Assembly (NCBI GenBank): GCA_000499405.2
Contig: HG738137.1
Span: 5,828,001 to 5,892,000, forward strand
DNA: 64,000 nucleotides
Source of the DNA: Onchocerca volvulus
Taxonomy: Eukaryota; Nematoda; Chromadorea; Rhabditida; Onchocercidae
Reading direction: 5' to 3'
In this document: positions 51,960 through 63,440 of the stretch, one piece after another
Layout: each line of letters opens with the position of its first letter
Position numbering within the stretch: position 1 is the stretch's first letter
Notes under the pieces: generated by a model
What the model was told of the DNA's origin: nothing
What the model saw: only the letters and a program-made list of their open reading frames with translations
The model's database searches: none
Position numbers and translations under genes: made by a program

Positions 51960-52793
51960 CTAGCTGGAGATGACTCCAACTAGCAGGTCATAATTCTCAT
52001 AACAATTAACTTTAAAGCACTGTATTACTGTGTTCTAATATTTATTTAAATATGATGATTATCCTTCTTCGGTAATGTTTAGTTTTAATTTTCATTTTCG
52101 TTTTTTTTTTTTCTGCTCCCACGTTCTGTAACCGTCATATAAAGTATCGTAAATCATTTTATTTATCTACGAAAGAGACACATTACCTATCACAGATAAA
52201 CATTAATTATCGGTCATTTGATGGAGCAATCTGATATTCAATAACAAGCACCTTAGTCACACTATAGGAAAATCAATGATTTCTTGTTTCAATTTAGGAA
52301 ATACTTCTTGAAAAATACAAAATCCATTTGTTATTTGACTTTTCTGAAAAAACCAATTGAGAATAAATAAACTGTTCTAATATCTTCATCTCTTTCCTTC
52401 CCGGATTTCTCGCTGCTTTTTCTCGAAATGATAAAAAGTTTTGGAGATGTTTTAGGTGCTACCATTTATTGCATGTATTCATTCATGCGTTGCAACAATT
52501 GTACCTTTATTATAACTATTTGGTGTAATAACTCATGAAATGACAACATAACAAAATTAGTGCTGCTGATACTATTACTATTGCACAACAACAAGCAATA
52601 ATATTGACTACTCTTTTTATTCCTCAAAATGGGAATCGAAACTATTATTAATTGATTTTTTTTCATTTCAACCCTATTTTCCTTGATTGATTGATTATTT
52701 GTAAATAAGTCATAACGAAAAAGTGGCCATCGTTTATTTCCTCTTAAGCCATCTTTTCCCTTCTCATTGCAACTTGGTTAGGGATGATCGACG
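51960..52793. other. Intergenic
   Basis: AT-rich; nothing supported. Confidence 0.4.
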
Positions 52794-53078
52794 ATGACTA
52801 TGTCTTCAAATCTATTGACATTTTCGTTAATGCTTTTGTTTTTTGCGGTATCTTCTATGGTTGTTGTTAGTCTATTTAAAGTGTTTTATGAAAAGAATGA
52901 GAAAAGAAAACATAGTTATTTCTTTCTCCTCTCTGTTATTTTCAAGCAGATTTCAATGATTATCCTTCGAGAAATCCAGTTTTTGATCTTTATACGAGAT
53001 AACAAGAAGAATATAAGTAAAAAAATTAGTGTCAAAAAAGTTTCCTCCTTCTTTAACAACATCTATTATTTTTTATAA
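52794..53078 (+). CDS. Candidate secreted-protein first exon or short ORF
   Basis: The frame opens with a good signal-peptide-like start (MSSNLLTFSLMLLFFAVSSM) 12 bases after a TTGGTTAG acceptor that could accept a spliced leader. The frame continues to TAA 53078 but becomes Lys/Ser/Phe low-complexity, so the real exon may end at GTT|GTTAGT near 52867 and splice onward. Downstream exons not identified. No homology recognised. Confidence 0.25.
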   Translation: MTMSSNLLTFSLMLLFFAVSSMVVVSLFKVFYEKNEKRKHSYFFLLSVIFKQISMIILREIQFLIFIRDNKKNISKKISVKKVSSFFNNIYYFL

Positions 53079-55555
53079 GGAATATGATTATGCCTTTTGA
53101 AAAGTCTTTTTTTCTTTTTTTAATTTTTGAATTAACGTAGGTAATTCTGCTTAGCAATATTACTCATATTCCAGCTTAGAAATATTTCACCGAACAAACT
53201 TCACAACTCTAAATATGAAACTTCCGCAAAAAGTTTTTTTGCCCACTGAATCCACAATTTCCAGGATATTCTTATTACACCAAGTTTATCAAGTTTTTAT
53301 CTGCAACCAAATCAATATCACGATGTCAGATATATCTATCTTCGTTTACGCTTCGTAACCACTCTCTGTGCTTTAGTTGTGTTGTTTTATGCATGCATAA
53401 CATGCTGTTAGTGTAATAGCAGCTGCAGTATTCCTTGCCTGCAGTCTTCCGTAATGAATGTTAACGCCGTGTGGAAGAAGCATTTTTCTAGTTTTCTTGC
53501 ATCATTCATTTTACGTTAGATTTCCAATGAATGAAATTGTTGATGCATGCAGTAGAGCACGCACGACGAGCTTGTTTGCCATTCTCTCATTTGCACTTTT
53601 TCTCGGGAGAAGTCTTTGATCTCAGAGAGAAAATGTTTTTGAAAAATTTTTCATTAGTCAAATATTGAAATATGGCCGTTCCATTGATATTGTACTAGAT
53701 TTTCTGTGTAGCTCCCCACATCGTGCACTTCTACATTACTATCATTTCATTAGATCTTGAACTATCTTTTATTTAAAGAAAAAAAAGTGTGTTTCTTGAT
53801 CTTTAAAGATACTACTAATATGACTTGGCATCATTCAATATTTCGATATCCAGTATAACTGGTATATTCAAAAAAGCAGTGCTAGAAAAAGTTGAAGGTT
53901 TATAGGCCAAATAAGATTTTTAATGGCATAAATGTAGAGATTCTGATCCCTAAACCAAATTTACTTGCAACCAATGGCAATATTTATGGGTGCATTTGAA
54001 ATTTGTGGCCTTTCGTAATATCAGTGTATTTGAACGAACGATGACGAGATGGAATATGATCAGTTGATGGTGGTGGTGGTGCATCATCTCACGGTGACAA
54101 CCTTATCCATCCGTCTATTATAAATACATTTATTTTGGAGCATTTGTTGCCGTTAGCAGTACTGCTGACGCGTGTACCTGAAACCTATTTATTTCTCTCC
54201 AAATCTGTTCATCACTAGATATAGTATTAGTAGAGGAGGGGGATGTTAGTTAGTGACATTATTTGATGTGATGTGATCATCTGGCATGGTGTAACATGAA
54301 TATGTCTTTCTCCGTGCATCCACTTCCACCATCTTCCATTCGCAATTAGCGTTTTACATGAAAAGAAGGACTGGACAGAATTAAGGATTCATTGTCATCT
54401 GTAGTCTGATGACCACATTGATTCTCTCCAGTCGATGGAATGTTTAAGTGTTAAAAGTAGTTCATTTTTGAATTAAATGAATATATATATATATATATAT
54501 GTATGTATGTCACATTTTACTATTCAGGAAATATCTCAGATTACTTCAACTACTTGCACATACCCGAATTAGGACACAATTACTTGAAAATACATTTCCT
54601 CGTAGGATGAATAATAATCCTTTTTATTAAATGTTCTATAAATTCAATAAATTGTCAGACGAAATTAGCGTTTCTATATCTAATTGGAAATATTGAAGTA
54701 AATTAATGTATAAAAAATACTTTCATGAAGCGCATCATTATCTGCAACTATAGGACTTGTTGTTTTGCGATTTAAAGATTACAGCTAAATTTTATTCATA
54801 ATATAATTTGAAATAATTAAGATTATTCAGATATTGGATCACATTATATAAATTCAATTATTTTTTTATTCTGTTAGTGTTTTTATGCGTACTTCGAACA
54901 CTTTTCTACGAATTTTAATTACAACATTCACTAGCAGCATAGGATGTTTTAATATCAGTTGTTCTATGATTTGCAAAAAAAATTTTTTTTTTGTAAAACT
55001 TTTAAACTTGCATTTTGCAAAATTTTTAAAATTTTCTGTACTTTGGATTCATCATCAATGACTTGGAATGTTAAAACAGCACAGCACATAAAGATGCAGA
55101 CACACGTTAATAATGATATTAATAACATTTTTCTGAGGTGATGCTTCATTTTTTGTGCTGTGGAAAGCGATATGATATATTACAAAATTTATTTAGGAAA
55201 AATTGATCGAATTCAACACTCACATCTGTATGATTTCTTATTTGCATAACTGCGAGTTTTATACATTTTTGAGTATTTCTTTAAAATAATTAATTGTTTG
55301 TTGTGATATTTACTTTTCAATGGATTTCTTTTCTTTTCAAACATTTGATAATGTAATATCGAAAGCTTTATTTAAATTACTGTGATAGTTGATGGCTCTT
55401 TTCTTTTTGATGAAGAAAATGAATTTATAAATTGGAAAGAAAGTTTGAATAAAGGAAAGACTTATCTTTCATTTATTATTGACAAAAAAAATTAACTTGC
55501 AAACAGACAGAGCCGGTTGTTGCTGTTTATTTGCTCGTAGGAAAATGAATGATAA
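53079..55555. other. Intergenic or long intron
   Basis: AT-rich with a (TA)n/(GTAT)n tract at 54481-54511 and a short GGT repeat at 54067-54080; nothing else supported. Confidence 0.4.
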
Positions 55556-55720
55556 GTGAGAGTTTTATGCGACAAGGAGCTTTTTCAAATAAATTTCGAC
55601 AGCCCGATGGTGCCACCAGTGTCACCTTCATCACTGTTACCCGATCACACTGTGTGCTGTAACGGAGATTGCTCCTATCCAGCAGCGGATTTTCATTTCA
55701 TTTGTAGGAAAAATCAATGA
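55556..55720 (+). CDS. Possible coding exon with paired cysteines
   Basis: One frame is open from 55556 to TGA 55720 and, from ATG 55607, reads MVPPVSPSSLLPDH, then TVCCNGDCSYPAADFHFICR. The GC-richer composition and the C-C..C spacing look protein-like, but a second frame is also open here and there is no initiator in strong context. ATTT|GTAGGA at 55703 could be a donor. Confidence 0.22.
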   Translation: MRVLCDKELFQINFDSPMVPPVSPSSLLPDHTVCCNGDCSYPAADFHFICRKNQ

Positions 55721-57079
55721 GACATTTCTGCTTTTCTCATTCATCAAACTGATAATTTCGCTTTTGGAATTGTGTAATGCTCGGGAATTCATTCAAGTAT
55801 TGATCGGTTGATTATGCACTGTTATTCTTTTTCTTTGGAGATTAATCAAAAATTATATTGATATGACATTAGAGCAGATATCGCCTGACGTGACATTTCA
55901 GAATCTGCTGGACGGATCGAATAGGAAAATGAGTTATGGGGCCATCATCTGGAAGGCAGGAGTGAAACAGGGTGGAATAGAACAGCCCAATATTCTTGCA
56001 CCTTTCTCATCAAATTTCTTCTTTCAAGTTTTCTCTTTCGTTCTACTTTTTGTTTCATTTCAGTACGGTCTCTTTATTAAAAATTTTAGTTGCATCGCCC
56101 TTCATATGCATCAACCTTTGTAACTTCTAGACAAAAAGGAAAATTATAATGACAGTTAATTTGTTAACTCTAATTCTATTAATTTATATAGTATTTATTA
56201 CGGGATATTGCAGAAGAATGATGTTATATCCGTAGAAGCCTTATAGCTAGGACACCCAATGCATAGACTTTGGAAGTTGAACACTTTTCAAATCAAGTTT
56301 TTTTGTTTTCTGAGATTGAAGTTCAAAATGTTCCATATAAATCATTTTCTTGCATATTCCTACACGAAAATTTTATTGTGAAAGCAATTCGTGAGATCCA
56401 TTTATGAACAAAGTACATTTTAGCGTGCCATCGCATCCAAATCGAATGTTCCGGTCAAGGACAAGATGACCTGTACAGAAAGTTTCCCATCTCTTGCCTT
56501 TCTTCATTTCCATGTCCCATTTGTTAGGTATTCCACGTGTAACTGTTTTCTTCCAATTTTTTTAAAAATGATTGTTCTTTAGATTAGGAGATGGTAATTG
56601 ATCAAACTAAGGACTGGTTGTGTAAGAAATACATGAAAAGCAGACTTTTGTTAGAATTATAATTCCTCACTGAAATGTGCTGAAGTAACACTTAAATCAT
56701 TTTCAATAATTTCTCTGTTGAAGCGTATTTATTGCTATTATCGATGTTATTATCATTATGAAATTAAATAATCTATTGATTAATTCCAATTGTCATTTCA
56801 GGCATCCCCCACACAACAATCCTCACTTGCTTGCTACCTTACTTCGTCATATCCTGTCATCGCTACAATTATTTTCATCATTACTGAATTTGTCGTCCTC
56901 CTACAATTTTACTTGCATTTACTGAAACCCATCTATCTTCAGTAAACTTGATATTTTTCTCATTAGTGATCTTCCTGTACAGAAATTCTTTTTCTGTGAT
57001 TCCTAGTTATCCAGACAAAAAATTCACGTTGCTAGCGAACTTTTTCTGAATTTTTTCCACTTTATCAATCAACTACAAC
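55721..57079. other. Upstream region of the TP53INP-like gene
   Basis: Contains weak exon-like blocks: 55863-56123; 56425-56528 (acceptor ATTTTAG, donor AG|GTATTC, peptide SNVPVKDKMTCTESFPSLAF); and 56802-56944 (acceptor ATTTCAG, open in two frames). They could be 5' untranslated exons of the downstream gene or chance frames. Confidence 0.25.
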
Positions 57080-59334
57080 ATGCTGAACGGTTTTTATGAT
57101 TATTTCTTTGGCAGTGAGGATGTTAATGACAACAATACAAAAGTAAGTATTGTGAATTTTTTTTCCAGTATGCTTGGATGCAAACGGAAATTCCGGTCTG
57201 CTGAGGATCACTTTTGTCTGTAGTTATTACTTAATAGAAACATCATTGAAATTCTCCGACAGTTAAGCTACTGATTATAAAAAACACTTTATGCACACTT
57301 TTGTCGCAGTTTATTTCCTTTCAGAATGTTTGGCAAACTCTTCCGGGAAATTTCTGAATTTAATAGTGTTGAAGAAAATTACAGAAATATATTTTATGAT
57401 TTTTAGGAGAATGTTACCGTGCTGACGAATTCGACCGAGTTGGTTGCTTTTACTTTACCGAGTAGAAGTTCGGAAGCTAAAGATGACGATTGGATTTTAC
57501 TTGATGGTAAGAAGGAGGTTTTACTGTTTCGTAGTTATAAGCAGTAACTGAAAATAATAAGTTGATACGGCACATTATTTATTGAAAAAAAAAAAGGTTC
57601 TATTCAGTTTTATCAATCGCATTGTTTGCGAAAATTTAATCAATCAGCGGTTGGTTTTGTATCGCAGAAAATTGTTGTAATTGCAATAAATTATTATTCA
57701 AAATAAATAGGTTTCCAAATGAACAATTCTTTTATTTTCAGGACAATTATCTTCTGGTCGTTCGACACCGGTGATTGTTCCGGAACCGGATCTAATAGCC
57801 ATTGACGATGAGCTCTCAACAGTGTTTACCGGATCTGTGCGGTCAGTGTCGCCTACATCGACTCTTTCACATAATGACGTATCGTCACAGGAACCTGTCA
57901 GATGCGATTTCACCTGGGATTTGATTAGAGGATCATGCAACGGAATATCGGGAAAGCATGTCGAACGAATGCGTCAAGCAAAACAAAAAGCTATCGAAAG
58001 AAAAGAATTAGAGCGAAAGGTGCAGTTTGTTGTCAAAAAATTGCCATTAGTAATCAATTATTATATGACCTTTAATGTGCTTGCATGTATTCTTCTATCA
58101 TATGTTATAGACAGTTTCAAATTTCTCGTAATTTCTTAGAAGAATGCAAATTTTGTTGCAGCTTTTCGAGAATCAACTAGGAATAAATGATGCTGACAAA
58201 AAACTTAACAACAACAGCAATGCCAATAACAAAACACTGAATATGCTGAATAATGCTGCTAAAATGAAAAGGTAAATTTAGATTTATTGTTCATATTTAC
58301 AGTAAAAAATGCGATGAAAACTTTCGATTACGAGTAATTTGAGAAAATAGATCTATTGATTGCTATTATTATTTCCCACATATCAGAAAGTAAATGACAG
58401 AAGAATTATATCTATAATCAATAATTTCATTCCCAAGAGAGACTGAAAAAGATTTCAGTTCTTCCTATAAAGAAATTACTTTTTTTTTTCTATTCAAGTC
58501 CAAAAATTTGGAATCATTTTTCAACTTTTTCTCAGTTATTTCTTAGCTTTTCTTCTTCGATTTTTCACATATCAGTTCTGATTCATTATTAATTTTCACT
58601 TCATGAAGAAGATGTGTTTAGAAGCTGTGGGCCCATTTTACATTTCATTACTATTGTTGAACATACCGAAATATATTTAGAGCGATGAGAAAGGATTTTA
58701 AAAAATGCTAACCACTGAAAAATAGCCTTCATTAAGACAAACGAATTCGTTATTCCAAAAACCTTTAATTGAAATTTACTTTGAAAAAAATCACGTGTTA
58801 TAATACTGAACATATTTTAGATTTCTTTAATTTTCTACGGAATTTATTAATTTGCATCTGTGAATTTCAAATTTTAAAATTCATTTACTGAGAAATTTCA
58901 ATTTTTCTTGTTCGTACGTTTAAATATTATTAAAACTTCTTCTGTAACATTATTCATAAAATGTTGTCGAAAATATCTTCATCGGTCTTTTATTTTCTTA
59001 AAAACTAGAATTCAGGTAAAATGAAAATAATAAGCACAGTTTTTAAGTTGGAAAGAGAAAAAAGAACTACGAAATCATAAAAAATGTCAGGAAATTGGAA
59101 GATCAGAAAGGAGAAGAAGTGTTTGGACCAAAAGTGTTGATGGCTTTTTTTTAAAATGAAAATCAGTCATATGAACTTTCTGTATTGCGATATGTTTTCA
59201 TAAAAGAATTCTTCTGCAGATCAACTGCCGCTGGACATTTTGCAACGGATTCTAAAACAAAACCACGCTCAAAGAAAACTAATCGTTTGCTGGCTGGCCG
59301 TAACAACGACCGTAAAGTGAACACTTCGAATTAA
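57080..59334 (+). CDS. TP53INP/DOR-like autophagy protein
   Basis: Likely homologue of the tumour-protein-p53-inducible nuclear protein (TP53INP1/2, DOR) family, which shuttles between nucleus and autophagosomes and binds Atg8/LC3. Exons: 57080-57142, 57407-57506, 57742-58019, 58162-58271 and 59220-59334; phases close to 221 residues (human TP53INP2 220, TP53INP1 240). The short hydrophobic/aromatic start MLNGFYDYFFG matches the family's MFQR...F start. The LC3-interacting core is DDDWILLDG at about residues 47-55, comparable to DEWILVDF in the human protein. The middle is Ser/Thr/Pro-rich and acidic (VIVPEPDLIAIDDELSTVF), followed by a basic helix (KHVERMRQAKQKAIERKELE), an Asn-rich linker, and a basic C-terminus SKKTNRLLAGRNNDRK resembling the family's LNR..L.R.N motif. 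Start chosen as the first in-frame Met of a clean exon ending AAA|GTAAGT. The family call rests on short motifs, length and layout. Confidence 0.65.
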
Positions 59335-59393
59335 ATATTAATACAAGCTCGGAGAAATGATCAACAAAAAGATCAATTTGTATTTCATTTCAG

Positions 59394-59565
59394 TTCCATC
59401 AGACGAGCATCGATTCATAGCTCTAATTCTCCCACTAGTACCGCAAGATTCACGGTGGGAAAATTAACTCAACCACTTTTGAATTCAGAAATCAACACAG
59501 CAACACTTCTCACATTTACATTTTGTCGTCCTCCTGTGCAGCACCTTCTGAAACGCCTCACTTGA
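59394..59565 (+). other. Possible alternative 3' exon
   Basis: Just after the TP53INP-like stop, a TTTCATTTCAG acceptor opens a 57-codon frame to TGA 59565 with Ser/Thr-rich content (RRASIHSSNSPTSTARF, TVGKLTQPLLNSEINTATLL). It may be an alternative last exon of the preceding gene, or 3' UTR. Confidence 0.25.
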
Positions 59566-61254
59566 TAGTTATACCTTATCAGTCACCACTTCTTTGTCGT
59601 GTATTATAATTATTCAGGTACATTTCATAGTATATTGTGCAATTTGCAGCTGTTGGGGGACTCTTAGATATTTTATTTTTTTGATCGTTTTGGCTAAAAG
59701 GAATATTTTTCGAAAAACAAGCAAAAAACAGGATTCATCCTCTTTTCTTCTACGATGGAAAGTGATGTAATTTGAAGTTCCTAGTCTTATTTAACATTTT
59801 AGATTATTTTAGCTTATTTTCTAACATACGAAAAACCTTTCATGCTCAAATCGACAAATAGATTCTCAATAGAGTAACTGCATAGAAAAAGAAAAAATGT
59901 AATCCACTTGTTTGAACTTTTAACATCGAGATGCTATTTGACGATTAAACCACGTATCAGCGAACATTGTTCATCTTAATTTGCGTCGAAATGATCAATA
60001 GATTGCTATCCATGAAGTATTCATGATTTCTTGTAACATAAAGAAGATAATGTTATGCTTTGGATTAGAATATCAAGTCTTTTGCAGTATCAGTAATTTT
60101 CAATCTTTTACGGTAGCTCAGATCACAAAAAACTATTCATTAGTCGGTCTCAGTCGATTGGTTCACCATCACATGTTTCCAACAGATGTAATGCTCATTT
60201 GTATTTTATATAAATTTGTAATTAATTAATTAAATGTCCATCCTAGCAATTCTACTTGTATAGTGTTCTAGTGTTATCTACATGTCAATATATTTCATAT
60301 CCTTTCATTAAATTCCACCTGCCTGCCATTTTAAATCCATATTATGCATATTTCTGATATTTGTTTTACAATTTTTGTGAGTGAATGTCTCGAAATCACG
60401 AATTACTTTTCAGCACTACTTTTTCTTTACCCACCCGCACATCAGCAGGTTTTTTACTAACTGGAATGTCAGGATAAATTCTTATCCAGAGTTCCCGAGA
60501 TACCGAACTTTTCATTATAGTAGCTCTGTCTGCAATATGTCCATTTTTATATCAATGAATTACTTGCTATGTTTCGTCTATTATTCCTCTCTATACTTTT
60601 TCAATTTATTATGGGTAAATTACTCCAAACTTTTGCATTTTTCTCAGAAATTTCTGGAGTCATTCGCAGTCGAAAAGAGTTGATTTTTAAATTCCAGAAA
60701 ATTTAGAAATATTTAAAAACTCTAAATGAAAAATCAAAAACATCTAAAATTTCATTTTTTATGTTTATTTGAACTTTAATCACTTCTATCCACTTAAATT
60801 TTTACTCTAATCACTTCGTCTTTATGTATTTAATGGTTGTTTGCATGTATTGTGTTAATAATAATTAAAAAATAATAATTTTATTGTAGTAGCAGAAATG
60901 TGAACTAGATATATCATTGTATTTTATTTTTAGAAAAATTTATTGTCGCAATAATGATTCAGTATTACGACAATAATTTTTTTGATGCTTACTGGAACAT
61001 TAAAAAAACTGTCAAGTGACTATCTAGTATTTAATGTTTCACAAATTACTAGAACTTTAATCTATATTTTTTATTAATTTCGAGTGAATCGCGATTTCAA
61101 ATTTGTATTTTGAGAAATTTATATTTTTTTTTCAATTTCATTATAATGTCTCTTATTAAATAATGAGTGTATCTCATGTATATATACAAAGCACAAGCTT
61201 TTTTAATTTTTTTAATCTTTTGTATTTTTTAATCTTTTGCATTACTTTGTGCAG
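59566..61254. other. Intergenic or intronic
   Basis: AT-rich. A 100-codon plus frame at 60381-60683 is Phe/Ser/Tyr-rich without splice support. Nothing firm. Confidence 0.4.
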
Positions 61255-61602
61255 TATTTTCAATTAGAATTGTCCAGGTAATATTTTGTCTTTTATAATT
61301 GTAATGATAGTGATTTGAAGAGTAAAAGTTATATCAGCAGATATAGCAATGAACAAATAATTATGCAGCCATACTCTCTAAACAATTAAACTTTTTAAAT
61401 GATCGAGGAATTTTCATGACGTGAAGTTTAATTTTGATTTTAGTCTTGGATTGAATCCAACAATCCATCATTGCATGATACAACTGGAGCTAAAACTATG
61501 CAAGCATTATGTTCACTCAATTATTGTCCCCCAAATTTTAATGATGAGTTCTGTGAAGGTCTTGCTGAAGTCATTGAAGTAATACTGGCTCCTTTTCCGT
61601 AG
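61255..61602 (+). CDS. Terminal exons of an unrecognised gene
   Basis: Exon 61444-61602 (acceptor TTTTAG, phase 0, stop TAG) encodes 52 residues of clear protein character: SWIESNNPSLHDTTGAKTMQ, then ALCSLNYCPPNFNDEFCEGL and EVILAPFP at the end. A 23-nt microexon at 61255-61277 (acceptor GTGCAG, donor CAG|GTAATA) would precede it in phase, adding FSIRIVQ. Three cysteines lie in a NYCPP..DEFC context. Earlier exons were not found between 59.4 and 61.2 kb, though one might be the alternative exon near 59394. Family not recognised. Confidence 0.5.
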
Positions 61603-61753
61603 AATATGTAACACATCAGGATTGTCACACTTCAAGATTACTTCATTTCTCATTATTTTCATACATTTCTAGTAAGATGTTGTTTCATTATATAATGAAA
61701 AAAAAAAGAGAAAAAAAAAATACCCGGCCATGCTTCGTGTGGCCGTCCAGCTA

Positions 61754-61943
61754 GTCTATATAAATAAAAATTCCGCTCACTTACTTTTACCTATTATAGG
61801 TAAAAAAAGTAAGTATACTGTACATATGCCTGTTTCAAATGCACATGTCTATTTCAAATACAACAAATGCAACATTGTTTCAAATTTTCAAATCAATCGA
61901 TGGAGAACTTAAAACATTGTACATTTTTATTTATATAAATTTG
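61754..61943 (+). mobile_element. MITE-like element, copy E
   Basis: Starts CCAGCTAGTCTATATAAATA, carries the core ATGCAACATTGTTTCAAATT, then AATCAATCGATGGAGAACTT, and ends TTGTACATTTTTATTTATAT. Flanked on the left by a GGCCATGCTTCGTGTGGCCG palindrome-like segment also hinted at in other copies. Confidence 0.65.
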
Positions 61944-61984
61944 TCGACTATTACCTACTTTTTACAAAGAAAAGTGTAGGTGTG

Positions 61985-62170
61985 GCTTTTAACATAACGA
62001 ACATTTACATTTTTATTTGTAAAAAGCAGGTGTATCTAAAAAAATATGCAAAAAAAAAAAAAAATTTCGAGTTCTTCACCAGTTGATTTGAAATTTTCAA
62101 AGAACGTTACATTCGAATAGGCACGTATTTTTATACAGATAAGGGACTTGTTTGAAAACTTTCGGAGCAT
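61985..62170 (-). mobile_element. MITE-like element, copy D (inverted)
   Basis: AACGAACATTTACATTTTTA end, an A run, then the core in reverse complement: CGAGTTCTTCACCAGTTGAT, CGTTACATTCGAATAGGCAC, ending TCGGAGCATCTGGAGCCGTC. Confidence 0.6.
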
Positions 62171-63440
62171 CTGGAGCCGTCCATCTCTTATCTATTTTAT
62201 TTTTTATCATTTTTATTATTTTCTGTTGATTAGTTTTTTATTATTTTTTATTTCTTATTATTAATTTTTATTTTTTTATCAATTTTTTTTCATTTTTAAT
62301 CATTTTTTATTTGCAAGACAAGACAAGAAAACAAGTATTTTTATTTCTGCTTCTTAAAAAACACACAACACAACGCATGAAAGAAAAAAATTATAAAAAT
62401 TAAATATTTTTCACTAGCTCACTTGGCCATACTTCACGTTGAAACAACGACACTTCGCCTGGCCGACTCCATCTAGTCCGAAAGTTCTTAAACACGAGCC
62501 TATTCGAATGCAACGTTGTTTGAAAATTTCAAATCAATCGGTAAGAATTTGAAACGTTTTGTGGCAAGCAACAACAAACATTTACATTTTTATCTATAAA
62601 GATTATTAATTTCTACTATTTTTTATTATTTATCTTACTTTTCATTATTTTTATATTTTTGTCGTTTTTCGTTATTTTCTCATTATCTTCCCATTATTTT
62701 TTATTACTTGTAATAAAATGACAATTTTTATTATAAATAATTTTTATTATACATAAAACAAAAATAATTAGTTTTGTTATAAATGAAACAAAAACAATTC
62801 ATCATTATAAATAATAAAAAATAATGAAAATGATAAAAAATAGTAAAAAATGATTTAAAAAAGTTGTAAAAAGTCATAAAAAATAATAAAAAATTATTAA
62901 AAATCATGAAGAATTATAAAAAATTATAAAAAGTTGAAAACAATAATAATAAATAGTTAGAAATAATAAAAAATTACGAAAAATCATAAAAAATTATAAA
63001 AAGCTTTGAAAGATGATAAAAAGTAGTGAAAAATAATAAAAAAATAGTAAAAAATAATAAAAAATTGCAAAAAATAATAATAAACTACAATAAGTTATAA
63101 AAAATTATAAAAAATGGTAAAAAAAATAACTAAAAACCATAATAAAGTATAAAAATTTATAAAAATTATGAATAATAATTAAAAATGGTAAACGATCATA
63201 AAAAATTATTGAAGGTTGTGAATATTGAAAAATAATAAAAAATTATGAAAAACTAAAAGAAATTACAAAAAAAATGATAGAAAATGATTTAAAAATATAA
63301 AAAATAATAAAAAATGATAAAAAATAGCGACAAATAATAATAATAAACAATAATAGTAGTAAACAGTAATTATAATAGACAATAATAATAGTAATAAAAA
63401 AAAAAAATAATAATGAATAATAATAAATGGTAATTAATAA
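62171..63440. repeat. A/T-only low-complexity arrays, T-rich then A-rich
   Basis: T-rich ATTATTTTTTATT-type units at 62190-62320 and 62605-62730 (either side of element copy F) are followed by a long A-rich AATAATAAAAAAT-type array from about 62800 to 63440. The two halves are roughly complementary. No coding content. Confidence 0.9.
62470..62607 (+). mobile_element. MITE-like element, copy F
   Basis: GAAAGTTCTTAAACACGAGC, TATTCGAATGCAACGTTGTT, AAATCAATCGGTAAGAATTT, and right end ACAAACATTTACATTTTTAT. The left inverted repeat is replaced by TGGCCGACTCCATCTAGTCC. Confidence 0.65.
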
